A DNA stretch of 42,853 nt from Lingula anatina (lineage: Eukaryota > Brachiopoda > Lingulata > Lingulida > Lingulidae), in the NCBI RefSeq assembly GCF_001039355.2, contig NW_019773698.1, positions 16,322 through 59,174 of the forward strand, read 5' to 3'. This document shows, piece after piece, positions 1 through 11,376 of the stretch (position 1 is its first letter; every line of letters begins with the position of its first letter). Position numbers and translations under genes: made by a program. Below the pieces are notes generated by a model. The model worked only from the letters and a program-made list of their open reading frames with translations, was not told the DNA's origin and ran no database searches.

Positions 1-31
1 CCCCACACCGATAGATCCCCGCAACGGTACA

Positions 32-120
32 TCCCCGCACCGATACTTCCCCTCAGTAGGCCTATATCTGTAATTGTGGGGATATAGGCCTACCGGTGCG
101 GGGGAGTATCGGTGCGGGGA
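32..120. repeat. Imperfect palindrome (foldback, ~36-bp arms)
   Basis: Bases 32-66 and 82-120 are reverse complements with a few mismatches, around a loop of about 15 bases. The arms contain a CCCCGCACCGATAC-type motif, which also occurs in variant form at 1-30. GGCCTA-type motifs recur through the first 1.5 kb. It looks like the end of, or a whole, small foldback element; the family is not recognised. Confidence 0.75.
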
Positions 121-1097
121 CGTATCGACAAGTAACCCGCCTGCCAGATAACATGCCACCAGTGGGTCACCTGCGGCTATAAACAGCAAACAGCCACTGG
201 TGGACCACTGGTGTAGGATCTACTGCTCGTGGTTAGCTGGTGGCAGATTGCCGTTGGTAATGTAGCTGGTGACCGGTCCACCGGTGACCCATTCGCGATT
301 TTCTCATCGTAATTGTAAAGTGTAGCTTTTTTTTTTTTTTTTCAAATACGCGTATGCGTATTGTAATAACGTTACCTCATTTCGGCGGAAGTGTTTTTTA
401 CCTTTGTTCACTCATTTGGGAGTGCCCAATTTCCAAGCATTTCATTGGCCTATAAAATTTACGTGACGTAGACCTACTGCACGCGACGGCTGCACGTGAC
501 GTCTGCGTCGACCACTCTACTCCGCCTGACTGCTGCCACTGGGCTTCGATTTCACTATATTTCATGTAAAATAGGCCTAGGTAAGCCTAATAATATTTAA
601 ATACACTGATTGCCGGATCTTTTCAATGTAGGCCTACATGTAGGAAAAATGTTGATTTATAAAACAGCTTTTTAAAAAATAAATTCTGGAAATTAGTACA
701 TTGTTATTGAGTGGAAGAAACAAATCGCGAAAGCTCCACCTAGGCCTACTATAGCCCTATGAGATATAGGTATGAAAAAAATTGATTATAAGATTCGTCT
801 TTTGTATTTGAAAGTTTGGTATTTTTGTCACTTGAAAAGATCGAGTCAATTAAAAGGTATACATTTTCAAAGTGTATATATTTTTAAAAAATAAAAATGT
901 AGTTAATCAATGTGTTATGAAGGGTTTTCTGTGGCTTTTATTTACGTAAATTTCATTTTGATAACAATTAAAATGGAAAAGACCCATAATAGATTTATGA
1001 ATTATATTGATAACAATTGGAAAAAGTAAAGTTTGCATCTTAAAATAAACCTTGGAATATTACCAGTGAACATTGGCCCTTTTTCTTATGTGGTCTA
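121..1097. other. No gene seen; AT-rich intergenic DNA
   Basis: No open frame with recognisable protein similarity. The stretch 140-295 is rich in short self-complementary CCACTGGTGG/CACCGGTG-type motifs and may be another decayed foldback element. A T-run lies at about 328-342. Confidence 0.5.
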
Positions 1098-1240
1098 CCC
1101 TGAGTGTCAGAGCAACGTAAAAACTAGCTTGCTAAATATACCTTGTGGTGGAGTCGCTTTTACTAGTACAGTAGTAGGCCTACCTGGTATTGCTACTATG
1201 GGTTATATATGAAATCAAGATCGAGCTGGCAATACCGGTT
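1098..1240. repeat. Dispersed repeat, short copy
   Basis: Two blocks match a second locus. 1098-1163 matches 26942-27007 and about 1188-1240 matches about 27647-27700, each nearly identical. The two blocks are 25 bases apart here but about 640 bases apart at the other locus. This copy therefore looks like an internal-deletion derivative. The second block starts GGTATTGCT and ends GGCAATACC, so it can fold on itself. Confidence 0.8.
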
Positions 1241-1652
1241 TCAATTTATTAAACCCTTGACCCCAACGGCTCATCAGAATGGAATACAGTAACAATATAA
1301 AGTCATATCAATGAACTACCACTACAACAAAAACTACTACTGATACAAATAATAATAATAATAATAACAATAATTCATTATAGGCCTACTGACGCTAATC
1401 TTAGCTCCGATGCACATTGTAATTATTTCCCGAAGTCGCTAAATTGTGAGACATTGTTAAGTGATAATAATTTATTTAGTTTGAAGACTGCGAGCTTTTT
1501 GACATTTTAACATATATATATATATGAAGCCAGGGATCTTCTCTTGAAATAGTATTTATTTCAAAACATTTGCACATCACGGTCTCCTCTGTATTCACAG
1601 CAGCGAGGTGGCTCGTTTAAATTCTCAAGAGACTCGCTTAAATTTGTTAAAA

Positions 1653-1683
<31 letters not shown>

Positions 1684-2114
1684 AAATAAAACCCTCGCTG
1701 AGATAAACTACTACTAACAGTATTTTTTTTTATTCAGGTTAACTGAAAATTATAAAGATGGTGAAGTAACCATTAATTTCCTACGGATCATGTAGAAAGG
1801 TGATGAATAAGACAATATATGGAAAAATTGGTCGTTTATAACTGACCAAATATGTCTAGAGATAATACAGTTTACATTCAAGTTGACCACCAATATCTGG
1901 CATATATATGCATATTTGTAATGTTAAGATTTTTCATGTTTTTAAAAAGACAAATAATTAAATTAGGACTAGACATAAGGAAGTGCACATGGTGCATTTT
2001 GGTAGTCATTTTAACGTATTTTCATTAATTCCAATCTGATTTCTTTACTGATGAATTATTCGTAGGCCTATTATGGTTTTCAGAGATCTTTTCATCTTCA
2101 CCACTCTCCTGCAG
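1241..2114. other. No gene seen; possible intron
   Basis: AT-rich, with an (AAT)n-like tract near 1348-1370 and an (AAAT)n tract at 1649-1690. The last bases before 2115 form a pyrimidine-rich acceptor ending CTGCAG. Confidence 0.45.
1649..1690. repeat. (AAAT)n microsatellite
   Basis: About ten tandem AAAT units, read directly. Confidence 0.95.
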
Positions 2115-2288
2115 CTATGCTGAAGAATAACATTATTGTTCTTACAAGGTTAGAGCAAAAATTGAAACAGAACAGAAGTCCTGATGACAATATTGTCTTA
2201 ATTGACGAGTTTGCATTTCCTATGGAGACTAGAGAAGATGTGGCAAGGGTTGAAAACATACTTAAAGATAAGCATAATGAAATTACTG
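2115..2288 (+). CDS. Internal exon, DUF4806-like domain (N-terminal half)
   Basis: An internal exon bordered by a pyrimidine tract plus CTGCAG and by the donor GTAAGT, with phase-1 introns on both sides. It encodes about 58 residues, including the segment FAFPMETREDVARVENILKD. This resembles the start of DUF4806 (a hydrophobic-P, acidic/polar, 'lexxLkD' pattern), a domain of unknown function common in cnidarian, mollusc and fish proteins, some of them mobile-element derived. The next exon, which should carry the glycine-rich GGF..K motif, is present twice downstream (from 2501 and from 2812). In both copies the reading frame breaks, so the gene may be a pseudogene. The family call rests on remembered pattern only. 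No upstream exon was found in this window. Confidence 0.5.
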
Positions 2289-2441
2289 GTAAGTTAAAAA
2301 AATAGTATGATTAAAATTAATGTAGTGATTGTTGTGCTGAAGCTACATATGGAATCAATAATACGTTGATTTTTAAAATAGTGGTTATTTGATCAATGAT
2401 TAATATAACACTTTAATCTGAACACTTATCATTTGTTGTAT

Positions 2442-2653
2442 GTATATATATAAATGTGCTTTACTAATTAAGAATAGGCTATTTTATATTTATTTCAAAG
2501 GTCAAACCACACTGGGAGGGTTTTCCTCCAAGGAAATGGTACAGTGTACATGTAGATAGGATCATGTCTACTATTTTTAAAACTAACATATTGCATGCCA
2601 GTGTAACTGTATTGGGAAGGGCGGAAAGGTTGCACTAAAAAACTCGGCCCTTT
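2442..2653 (+). repeat. Duplicated segment, copy 1, with broken DUF4806 second exon
   Basis: Nearly identical to 2761-2965. A possible acceptor lies at 2499-2500 (TTTCAAAG). Reading on in phase from the preceding exon gives GQTTLGGFSSKEMVQC and then a stop. One frame over, the text continues DRIMSTIFKTNI and then VTVLG. This is the expected order of DUF4806 motifs, but it is split across two frames. Relative to copy 2, this copy lacks about 8 bases near 2507 and has 6 extra bases near 2549. Confidence 0.7.
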
Positions 2654-2760
2654 NTTTAAACACGATTTTAATCCTTATTTTCATTTATCAGTCAGCAAAA
2701 TAGGAAAAAACTGATAAAAAATTATTTCGAAAAAAATATTCCATATTAAATGTCAAGTCT

Positions 2761-2965
2761 GTATATATAAATGTGCTTTACTAATTAAGAATATTTATAT
2801 TCATTTCAAAGGTCAAACCACCTTGCCACACTGGGAGGGTTTTCCTCCAAGGAAATGGTACAGTGTAGATAGGATCATGTCTACTATTTTTAAAACTAAC
2901 ATATTGCATGCCAGTGTAACTGGATTGGGAAGTGCGAAAAGGTTGCACTAAAAAACCTGGCCCTT
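2761..2965 (+). repeat. Duplicated segment, copy 2, with broken DUF4806 second exon
   Basis: Direct duplicate of 2442-2653. It includes the intron-like lead (TATATAAATGTGCTTTACTAATTAAG), the acceptor TTTCAAAG at 2810-2811 and the exon-like part. The same frame change occurs between the GGFSSKEM part and the RIMSTIFKTN part, so the lesion probably predates the duplication. Confidence 0.75.
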
Positions 2966-4044
2966 ACAAAAGCAATGGAATGTTTGCATTTCGTAATGAT
3001 CAAATAATGTTTGCTCAGATATATTTTTACATATTAATTGTATTATAATGATCCTGAAGTAAAGTTACAGTTCAAAATGTAAAGGTTGTTTCTTCTGAAC
3101 AACTTTGTCTTTTTATGGTTTTTACATATATTCTCTTAAGGATAAACGCATATCAACCTATCTCTGTCCTTTGGTGAGACAATTCCGTTCTGTAACTCCT
3201 GTTTGAACCATTTTTGTTTACTGTCGAATTTAGCACTGTTAAGATAGGAGGATTAAGTTAAGTTTTTTATATTTTCACAGATGCAGGTAGATCGAGAGCT
3301 ACGGAGGCTGAATAAGACACATGCATCAAATTGTGGCTCAAAAATGCGCATGATAGGGATGGGGGCAGAAAATTGAGGGAAATCAAAACAAGGAAAAAGG
3401 AGGTAAATAAACACACTGGACAAAAGAAATGTCACCCTCTGCAGAGTAATGAAAGTTATAATGCCTGGGTCTACTCTTCATATTAAAATATGATTAATGA
3501 GTATAAAACCGCTGTACTATGGAATTGTATTCTTTTTTTTTTTTTGTGAAATTTGATACCAGGAGCATATCATTCCAGAGTCATTTATCTCCCCCAAAGT
3601 ATTGGTTCACTTCTATTGTCCAGTGTGTGTAACAAAAAAATAAAATAAAATAAAATAAAATAAAAATCAATGTTAAAGGTGATAACTGTGAAGAGAAAAA
3701 TTAGTTTTACGTATATCTTTTTTATCTGATATCAAATAATCATTTTCCAGTTACCTTTGTACGGCATTTCTTTTGTGCGTCTTTAGTTTTGCTATGAAAA
3801 AAATACCGGAACTCGTGTTGCGCAAAGGATTATGGTCTATATGAATGAGGCGCAATTTTGTTCAACAACCAGGAAGTAACAGGACGGAGATTGTGGGATA
3901 ATGTTGAACATATTTGACAAAGAAAGAGATATGATCTGACCGACTTGTAGGTATATGGAGCAAGTGTTAATGTTACTGTGATCTCCAAGCTGCAGCACCA
4001 GAAGTAAACATAAAATTTAGCAATCGCTGACAGAAATATTACAG
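2966..4044. other. No gene seen
   Basis: AT-rich, with an (AAAAT)n tract at about 3630-3665 and a T-run at about 3532-3545. Short open frames occur but none shows a recognisable domain. A possible acceptor (ATTACAG) ends at 4044. Confidence 0.45.
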
Positions 4045-5012
4045 GATCTACTGTCGGAATGGAAGCCATGTTAGGGCAGTCTAGACGAGGTGTAAATCCA
4101 AGATCAGGACAGGTGACAGTACAGACACAACCTCCATTAGCTGAACAGGAAACAAATCCAACATCAGCTCCACATCCTCCTGTTTTCTTAGACAAGGCAG
4201 AATGTGTGCGTTCCTTCAGTACTGAACTGGAAGATGATAGAGGAATAACTGACATAACTGACATAACTGGGTTAGCCATAGATAAGGAACACATGTTTGT
4301 TGTGGATAGAGAAAACAACAGAACAAAAGTATTCACACATGGAGGACAATTTAAGTTTGATATTAAAGTAAACATACCATATGATGTGGCTGTGTCACAG
4401 ACTGGTCACCTGTATATAACATCACAGGGTGACAGTTGTGTCCAAGTGTACTCCACCAGAGGTCAGCAGGTGACAACCATGGGTCAGGGTCTACTGGAGG
4501 ATCCACTGGGTATTACACTGAACAGACAAGGTCATGTGATGGTTTGTGACATGAGAAAGAAGTCCATCTTCACATTCCATGCAGACAGTGGACAGCTCCT
4601 GAACACTATTCCAATCAGTATGTGTGGATACCCAGTGTACATCACAGTGAACAGTGTGAATGATAACATTGTGATATCAGACTGGGGCAGTGACATGTGG
4701 AGACACTTTGTACATGTGCTGTCACCTACTGGTGATCATCTGTACAAGTATGACGGCAGCAAAGAACGCAGTGAACCACGTGGAGTGTGCACAGACAGCT
4801 ATGGTCACATCTTCATTGTTGACAGGTTTAACAACAGGATAGTGGCACTGAGTCCACAGGGACAGTTTATCAGATACATTGTCACTGAGGATGATGGGTT
4901 GAAGTATCCCTGGGCAGTAGTCATCAACCCTGCTACTGGTCAACTGGTGGTGGGAGAGTGGCGGGGCAATGTTAAGACATTCCAGTACATTGACCTGAAA
5001 CAAGGTGAGTAA
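4045..5012 (+). CDS. NHL-repeat beta-propeller protein (TRIM2/3-like C-terminal exon)
   Basis: An open frame from the ATG at 4059 gives 317 residues. The first ~50 are polar and unstructured (QPPLAEQETNPTSAPHPP). The rest is a series of about six NHL repeats, with motifs such as GLAIDKEHMFVVDRENNR, GICTDSYGHIF-type blades and YPWAVVINPATGQLVV. NHL propellers bind RNA or protein and usually form the C-terminal end of TRIM2/3/71-type E3 ligases, which are strongly expanded in molluscs and amphioxus. No RING, B-box or coiled coil was found upstream. An acceptor (ATTACAG) at 4044 is in phase with the frame, so this may be the last exon of a longer gene. It either ends at TAA 5010-5012 or splices at the donor GTGAGT from 5005. 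There is no frameshift within the domain, so it is probably functional. A 9-bp micro-duplication gives the peptide TDITDITG. Confidence 0.85.
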
Positions 5013-5643
5013 CATGTATTAACTGTGGATATATATGATTATTATGAAAATTTTTTGAAAGTTAATTAGTCTTACAATGTTTTTATTCATGAATATTTTT
5101 TGTTTGCCTTTATTTCAATAAAAAGAGTGGAGACATTTTCTATGTTAATACTTTACTGTTACTGACAAATTTCCATGAACCCATTAGTGATTAGGATTTT
5201 GAATAAGGATGAATGACATTTCATCACCAGTTTCTTGTTAACACACACAAATAAATTAAATGTTGAAGTACTTTGGATGATACCTTATTTTCCTGACTTT
5301 GTGGATTGTTCTTTGCAAATAAAACTAGCAGACGACCATTTTTCATGAAATGGAACTACTTTTCACAGGAAGTAGTGTATTCATACACAACAGTGACCTT
5401 GGGTTTGGAATACAAAAAATAGTACATGCATTCATACTGTCACAGCATGCAAATTATAATGAAATATACAAAACTAAACACGTTTTTATGTAACACAAAA
5501 AGTTAAATGCATTTTTATTTATTTATATTATTATTATTATACTGGATAAAAACGTTGATGAAATGGTTTTGACCACCTTTTTGGAACTTTTAAACTGCAT
5601 GCTGATGGATCCACGTATTTATGTCATACACACTAAACATAGA
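5013..5643. other. 3' flank of the NHL gene; no other gene seen
   Basis: AT-rich, with AATAAA-type hexamers at about 5118 and 5320 that could serve as poly(A) signals. No protein similarity seen. Confidence 0.4.
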
Positions 5644-5665
5644 TAAGAAAGAATATATCACCATG

Positions 5666-5733
<68 letters not shown>

Positions 5734-5755
5734 CATGGTGATATATTCTTTCTTA
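5644..5755. repeat. (AT)n microsatellite inside a 26-bp inverted repeat
   Basis: A long AT run (about 5670-5730) is flanked by 5644-5670 and 5729-5755, which are exact reverse complements (AAGAAAGAATATATCACCATG and its complement). The whole forms one uninterrupted hairpin of more than 100 bases. The open frame across it, with its YIYIYI peptide, is an artefact. Confidence 0.95.
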
Positions 5756-7351
5756 TATATATATATATATTTATATATAATGCCTAATATGTATGCACTA
5801 CAGGTTCAATTCCAAATGTTATTCTTAAAAACCATATAAATAAAAACAATTTCTTAGAATGCTTGAAAGTGAAAATTTCTTAGTATGATTTATTTCAAAC
5901 AGAACAACTTTATGGCTGTTGACACTTCTGGATAGTCCGATTATATAGCCAAAATAAACCATAAAGCATCCTGCTATAGGAGTAAATAACAAATCATAAA
6001 AAAATACTATGCTGTCAATAAAAATAAACTTGTTATTAAACCAACTCAACAAATGTTTGTGCCAAGCAGATATTTAGCATTGTACAATATACATGTATTT
6101 CAGGAACTGCTCAGAATTATGCTGATTGCCATTTCAATTCTAAATTAAATAAACATCAATGTCGCCTACAAAAATGATGCAACTGTACCATATATCTCTT
6201 GCTGTATGGAATACTTGCCGAAATGATGTTTTCAGTAGAACTTATATTTTGTTTCATTTTTTAATTTAATTATGAGAAAAACATTCTAAAATATTTAATC
6301 CCATTTCTTAGTATTATCATTATGCTTCACATGTATATCAAGGCTGTTGCAATGTTTTTTTTTTATAATCTGCAGAAGCGACTAAAGAATAATTTGCTAG
6401 TTTTGATGATTATGTAAAACTGTTATGGCGTAAACGGGAGTCGTCTTATTCTAGCGGAGGTTTTGATGGTGTGAAAACGCATATAATCATTGAAGGTGGG
6501 GAAAGTAAAGCACCTGTTATAGCAGTTGAGGGGAGGGAGGAGGAGACAAATTTTGTATAAGATTTCTTACCTTAACTTTGTCTATTGTTTTCTACTTCTC
6601 TATTCTCTGTGAACTTCACGTGCAGGCTCCACGGAAACTGGGAATATTCTGTTTCTGTGTTTATATCACGTGACATGAGCCAACGTTGCCATTGGCCGGA
6701 AAGTCAAATTGATTGACTCGAACTGGTGTTGGACTTGTACTCACCCGTATTGTGTCATCTTCTCGGTCTCTGGTGCCAGTAGGGCGGCTGTACATCTGCT
6801 GCTTTTTCTCATGCACGCTAGTTAATGGACGCCCCCCGCATACGTTGGATTATAAACTAATTTATCCCATGCAAACTATAAATTTGTTTTTATTAACTAG
6901 TAAGCAAAATCTCTTACACTGCTGCAGCACATCATCTTCTAGCTACAATTTTTACATCTGATGGTTTTTAAAAGTTACTAGTACTGTTCCTGTGATTCAT
7001 CAGCTGAGATTGTTTTTTTTTTTCAAATAAGTCATATTGTGTAATATTATGCTGTGTTGTTGTTAAAGGGATGACAACTGTTTGTATGATATCCATATTT
7101 ACTAATAAAAATACTGTAAGCAACTCCTAGAAATATAACAAATTATGTTTTACCACTAAAATGGCAGTCAACGCATTTATTAGTACCACCAGCCTGTAAG
7201 CTGTTGGTACTTCTGGTTTTTTGTCCGACCCCCTCTCGTACAGCTCCACCAGCTCCGCGCCGGATACAAGTCACCATTCTCCTCCTAGACCGCAAGGACC
7301 CATGTCCCCATCTCTTAGATTTAGGTCAAATATAATCTCAATTTGAACCTC

Positions 7352-7352
<1 letters not shown>
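5756..7352. other. No gene seen
   Basis: No supported coding sequence on either strand. It is AT-rich apart from a more balanced patch at 6600-6850. Confidence 0.45.

Positions 7353-7384
<32 letters not shown>
7353..7384. repeat. Poly(T) tract, 32 bases
   Basis: A run of 32 T, read directly. It may be the poly(A) end of a retroelement on the - strand, but no adjacent element was recognised. Confidence 0.9.
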
Positions 7385-7385
<1 letters not shown>

Positions 7386-7432
7386 TCTCGCACCCTTGAT
7401 ATGCACCCTTGTCAAAATTTTTGAAAATTCAA

Positions 7433-7655
7433 TGCCAACTATCTCTCAAACCAAAGGAATTATGGGAAAAATTACTATAGAATTTTGACCAAAATTCATA
7501 TATTAAGATTCTAAATATGCCCTTGGATTTAACTGTTGACCTTTATTTCAAGGTCAAACAGGCCAAAATCTTATAAAAATGGGGATTTAAAAAAAAAAAT
7601 ATATATATATATATATGTTTGCGCCAATTTTTAGAAACTACACAGACCTTAGTGG
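7433..7655. repeat. Direct repeat copy 1 (~200 bp)
   Basis: Similar to 8338-8532. Shared segments include AGGAATTATGGGAAAA, TATGYCCTTGGATTT, a TGACCTTT block and ACACAGACCT. The two copies flank the 140-bp tandem units at 7937-8330, so the whole 7.43-8.53 kb interval is one repetitive block. Confidence 0.75.
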
Positions 7656-7936
7656 GGGATTACAATTTGAGACTTAATTCATCTTCATCTTTGGAAGTTT
7701 GGGGTCAGTCGGTGCATTTTCACAGGAGAAGCAGCCATTAGATGCCAAATCTGAAAACTCTCTATAAAACTAGAACCCTAAATTCAAGAGACCTCTTGAT
7801 TTTTTGCATTTGGTAGAGCTTGTCAAGCTCAATACTGGGGGTGGAATCCATTTTTTTTGTTTTTGATATAGGACCTTACGAGTTTCGCTATATAAAAAAT
7901 ACATTTCAATATATTCAGTAGTGAAGCAAAATGTGA

Positions 7937-8330
7937 AATACTCCCAAACTGGCAGAGATACACCCATGGTTACTATTGACCTTGAATAAGAAGTCATATA
8001 CTGGCAGTCAAACTGTGACCTTAAAATTGACCTTTGACCTACTTTTCACCATAAACCTTGCAAATTTTCTGCCTCTTTTATCTGCAAAAATGACAGATAC
8101 ACTTATGGATACTATTGACCTTGACTAGGAAGTCATATAATGGCGATCTTACTCTGACCTTGAAATTGACCTTTCACCTACTTTTCACCACGGAACCTGT
8201 CAAATTTTTGTCCCTTTTATCTGTAAACCTGGCAGGGATACACCCATATTTATGATTGAACTTGAATAAAGTCATATATATATTGTCAGTCTAACTTTGA
8301 TCCTGAAATTGACCTTTGACCTACTTTTCA
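7937..8330. repeat. Three tandem ~140-bp units with a DR1-like motif
   Basis: The motif GATACAC recurs at about 7956, 8095 and 8237. Each unit contains ACTATTGACCTTGA-like text, an AGTCATATA segment, TGACCTTTGACCT, CTACTTTTCA and CTTTTATCTG. The TGACCTTTGACCT part lies at 8028-8040 and 8310-8322, with one mismatch at 8167-8179. Confidence 0.8.
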
Positions 8331-8337
8331 GTATCCA

Positions 8338-8532
8338 ATGCTAAATATCTGTTAAAGGAATTATTGGAAAAATAACTACAGAAGTCTGACCGAAAGGAGA
8401 TTACAAATATGTCCTTGGATTTGACCTTTGGCCTTTACTTAAGGTTAAATGGGTCAAAACTTTCTATAAATGGGAATTTTTCACACACACAAAAAATTTT
8501 GTACCAATTTTCATAAAGAACACAGACCTAAC
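8338..8532. repeat. Direct repeat copy 2 (~200 bp)
   Basis: Second copy of the segment at 7433-7655, about 900 bases downstream and more diverged (roughly three-quarters identical by eye). Confidence 0.7.
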
Positions 8533-10840
8533 CTCTCAAATTGTAGTGATGTGTTACATCTGGGAGTTTGGGGCTTGTGTATCACATTGGAAAATACAAT
8601 AGAGGGAGTGTATAATGATAGGGTCGCTAAACGATTGTTCACGGCATATAGTAACTAGCCTAATCCCCCTGGTCGCCTGGGTGGCCATGCCCCCTTAGAG
8701 TACTTATGTAAACAAACAGTCTCCCGTAGCGAACTATCCTTTTGTTCAACAGCTTTGCGCGTGCAGCTGATTATGTATTTAGTGACACTATAGCTATTTG
8801 CATATAAACTCGTTGATTTATTATTTTTTTTCTGAAGATTAGTGATGCAGATTTTGAGTGCTTAATTATTCACCCTCCTAACAAGAGAAAGGGGAAGGGA
8901 GAGAAAAAGAGAGAGTGTCAAATGAAATGGGTAATGAGTAATACAATTAAGACATTGAATAAAAGGACTCGCGGTGGAAGAAACGATAGACTGTTTTGCA
9001 TCAAGGTATGCCATTATAATCAAACATGGCCCATAACAGGAGGGATTATACTTTAAATACAGACTCATTGTTGTATGACTTATATTTGTGCCGACTTATA
9101 TTTTACTCTCGTTCATTTCGTGAAACTATTTCCTTGAATAAAGATTTGCCTGTATAAATTTACTTTGTGACATGAAGTAATTAATAAAACACGCCTGTTA
9201 AAAAGGGGGCTTTTCGTAAGTAATAAAGGTTCACTGTTCAGAAAAATATCGTCGCTGTTCGTCGCCGCTACCTTCAGGAAAGCGTACCCTCCGCTTGGAT
9301 CACTGGCATTTAAGGGCAATTTACATTTTAGCTAATTATTCTGAATTTACTAATATTTTGGCCTAAATTCGATGTCAGGTTCATAGCCATGACGCAAAGC
9401 CGCCAGAGTAACTGTTTAAATTTCCAAACATTCTATTTCGTTTTTTTCCTAATGTTTTTTATTATCAGTCAAAAACGTTTTCATGTTTAACTTCTCAAAC
9501 CTGTACACACCATTCTGGACTATTTTATTTTATCCAACTACACATACAAATACCACTAACTGCCCCCCCCCCAAACAATCAGACTAGAACGCGTGGTGAT
9601 AAAAATGTATCGCTAGATCTTGTAAACATTCAGCAAAATGCACCTAGTGACTATATTGAATGTGCCGTCACTTAATTGCTTTCTCGATTTCATTAATTGA
9701 TGATAGTAATTGCAGTAAACAAGGAAGAGGAAATGCTGAAGACAAAACAACGTTGGGTCTTTGTGTGACTTTCTCCCTAAACACTTTTTATGTTGCTGTC
9801 AAAGAAAAAGGAGCCGAGATAGCGATCATTTAATGTTTGATACACAATGTTCATTAATGTCATAATTTTGGCGATTTATTGAAACCATATTTGTACAGAG
9901 TAGGTTAGCATAAGTTAAGCAACAACCAGTATAAAGAACAACTCCCTTTTTAAATGAGGCAAGACACCCTCTTCACACTGATTATAACCTTGAGAAAGAC
10001 ATTATGCAACAAGGCAAAGGAGTTATGCAAAGTTCTTTCAACTTGTGTGTGAATACAACACATTCTTTGTCGCTTTTACAAGACAATGGAGGCGAGCAAG
10101 CGGAATAATTACAATATACAATAAAAAGGAAATAAGTTTAGAAAGCTTACTTCGGGTCAGCCCTTTGCTTGTTCGAAGGAAAGAGATAGATATCGCGCCG
10201 CGACTCCCTTTATTAAACCTTCGTGTGTTTGTGTAAAAGTGTGAAAGACAGGCAACGGTCTTGAGTCGCTGTTGATATTGTTCGCGATTAATATTGAAGT
10301 ATACCTCCTTCGCCAGCATGTAAACGTGTTTTCTTCATGTGCACTATATTTCTTTTAGGTGGTTAAAGATGCATACAAAGTCAATTTTTTGTCACAAAAA
10401 CCAACCAAATGCCAGCATATATTTCAAGTAGTATAACTAAGAGAATTACCAAAAGGCATTGTTTAATTTTACCCGAAAATGATGTTTGAACGGATTTTTC
10501 TGCTGGCATTCTAAGCTGTATGTCAATGGGGCAGGAAAGTAGGTCACGAATGTAGGTTAAATTTACAACCATAAATTTAAAGAAAGGAGCAGTCTAAAGG
10601 TCTTTTATGGCTGATCGAGTGATCTATTCAGTTTATCCCGTGGCATGTCGAATTTATTTGGGTCATATAAGAATCTAGTAGAAGTGGTTTACATGTGTTA
10701 CTGGGAATCCACGTTCCACCGATGCTCGGTTCGTATGTACCTTTAAGACAAGGCGATGACATCGAAAAAAATTAGAGGTTAATCTAAACATGTAGATGCG
10801 ATTTTTGTGAAATGTTTAAATTCTTGAATTTCTAATTTTT
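8533..10840. other. No gene seen
   Basis: Short open frames only, with no domain, no exon-like borders and no coding bias that I can support. A C-run lies at about 9564-9572. Confidence 0.45.
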
Positions 10841-10868
10841 ATGTACAGACACAGATGTGTCTGTACAT
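10841..10868. repeat. 28-bp near-perfect palindrome
   Basis: ATGTACAGACACA-GA-TGTGTCTGTACAT reads almost identically on both strands; only the central two bases do not pair. Confidence 0.9.
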
Positions 10869-10896
10869 ATTGCCATCACCTGCGTCTGTCGTCGCC

Positions 10897-10930
10897 GATG
10901 GCGATGCCGATGGCGATGCCGATGGCGATG
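10897..10930. repeat. 12-bp tandem repeat, GATGGCGATGCC
   Basis: Two exact units and a partial third. It stands out as GC-rich in an AT-rich region. Confidence 0.9.
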
Positions 10931-11376
10931 ATGCCGGCGCCGTGCACTTTCCTTGTAAACACGATAAGTGGAAGGCAGTTGTACTTTTTGGCTTTATATT
11001 TACAGAGCTGATGAATATTCATAAAACGCAGGTCAAGTTCCAAAATCAGCATGATCAGGCCATTATTGTAGAAGTTATGCTGTTTTTTCACTTTTCAGCA
11101 TATTTTTCACATTTCCTCAGATTCAATTCTTAGGCATGTTAACAGTCTCATTATTAAACTAATAAGATACGTTAAAGTATTTGTTTGACATTTCCTGCAT
11201 CTTTACAACATTGTTAGTTGATTTTGTAAAAATGATGGTAAACTTGTTATCGTGTATTGTGTAATAAAGTTTCAAAAATGGAAATAAACTCATATCATTG
11301 CAGTTTGTCAGATTGAATCATTCACTATGTTCAGAATCTCAGAATGGAAGAAATTGGACATTTAACACTATTCTAT

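Noticed and set aside
3830-4375. 181-codon open frame on the - strand
   Set aside because: It lies antisense to the NHL exon, has low-complexity Cys/Ser-rich text and no domain; a shadow frame.
5621-5839. Open frame of 72 codons with YIYIYI peptide
   Set aside because: It is a translation of the (AT)n microsatellite and its inverted flanks.
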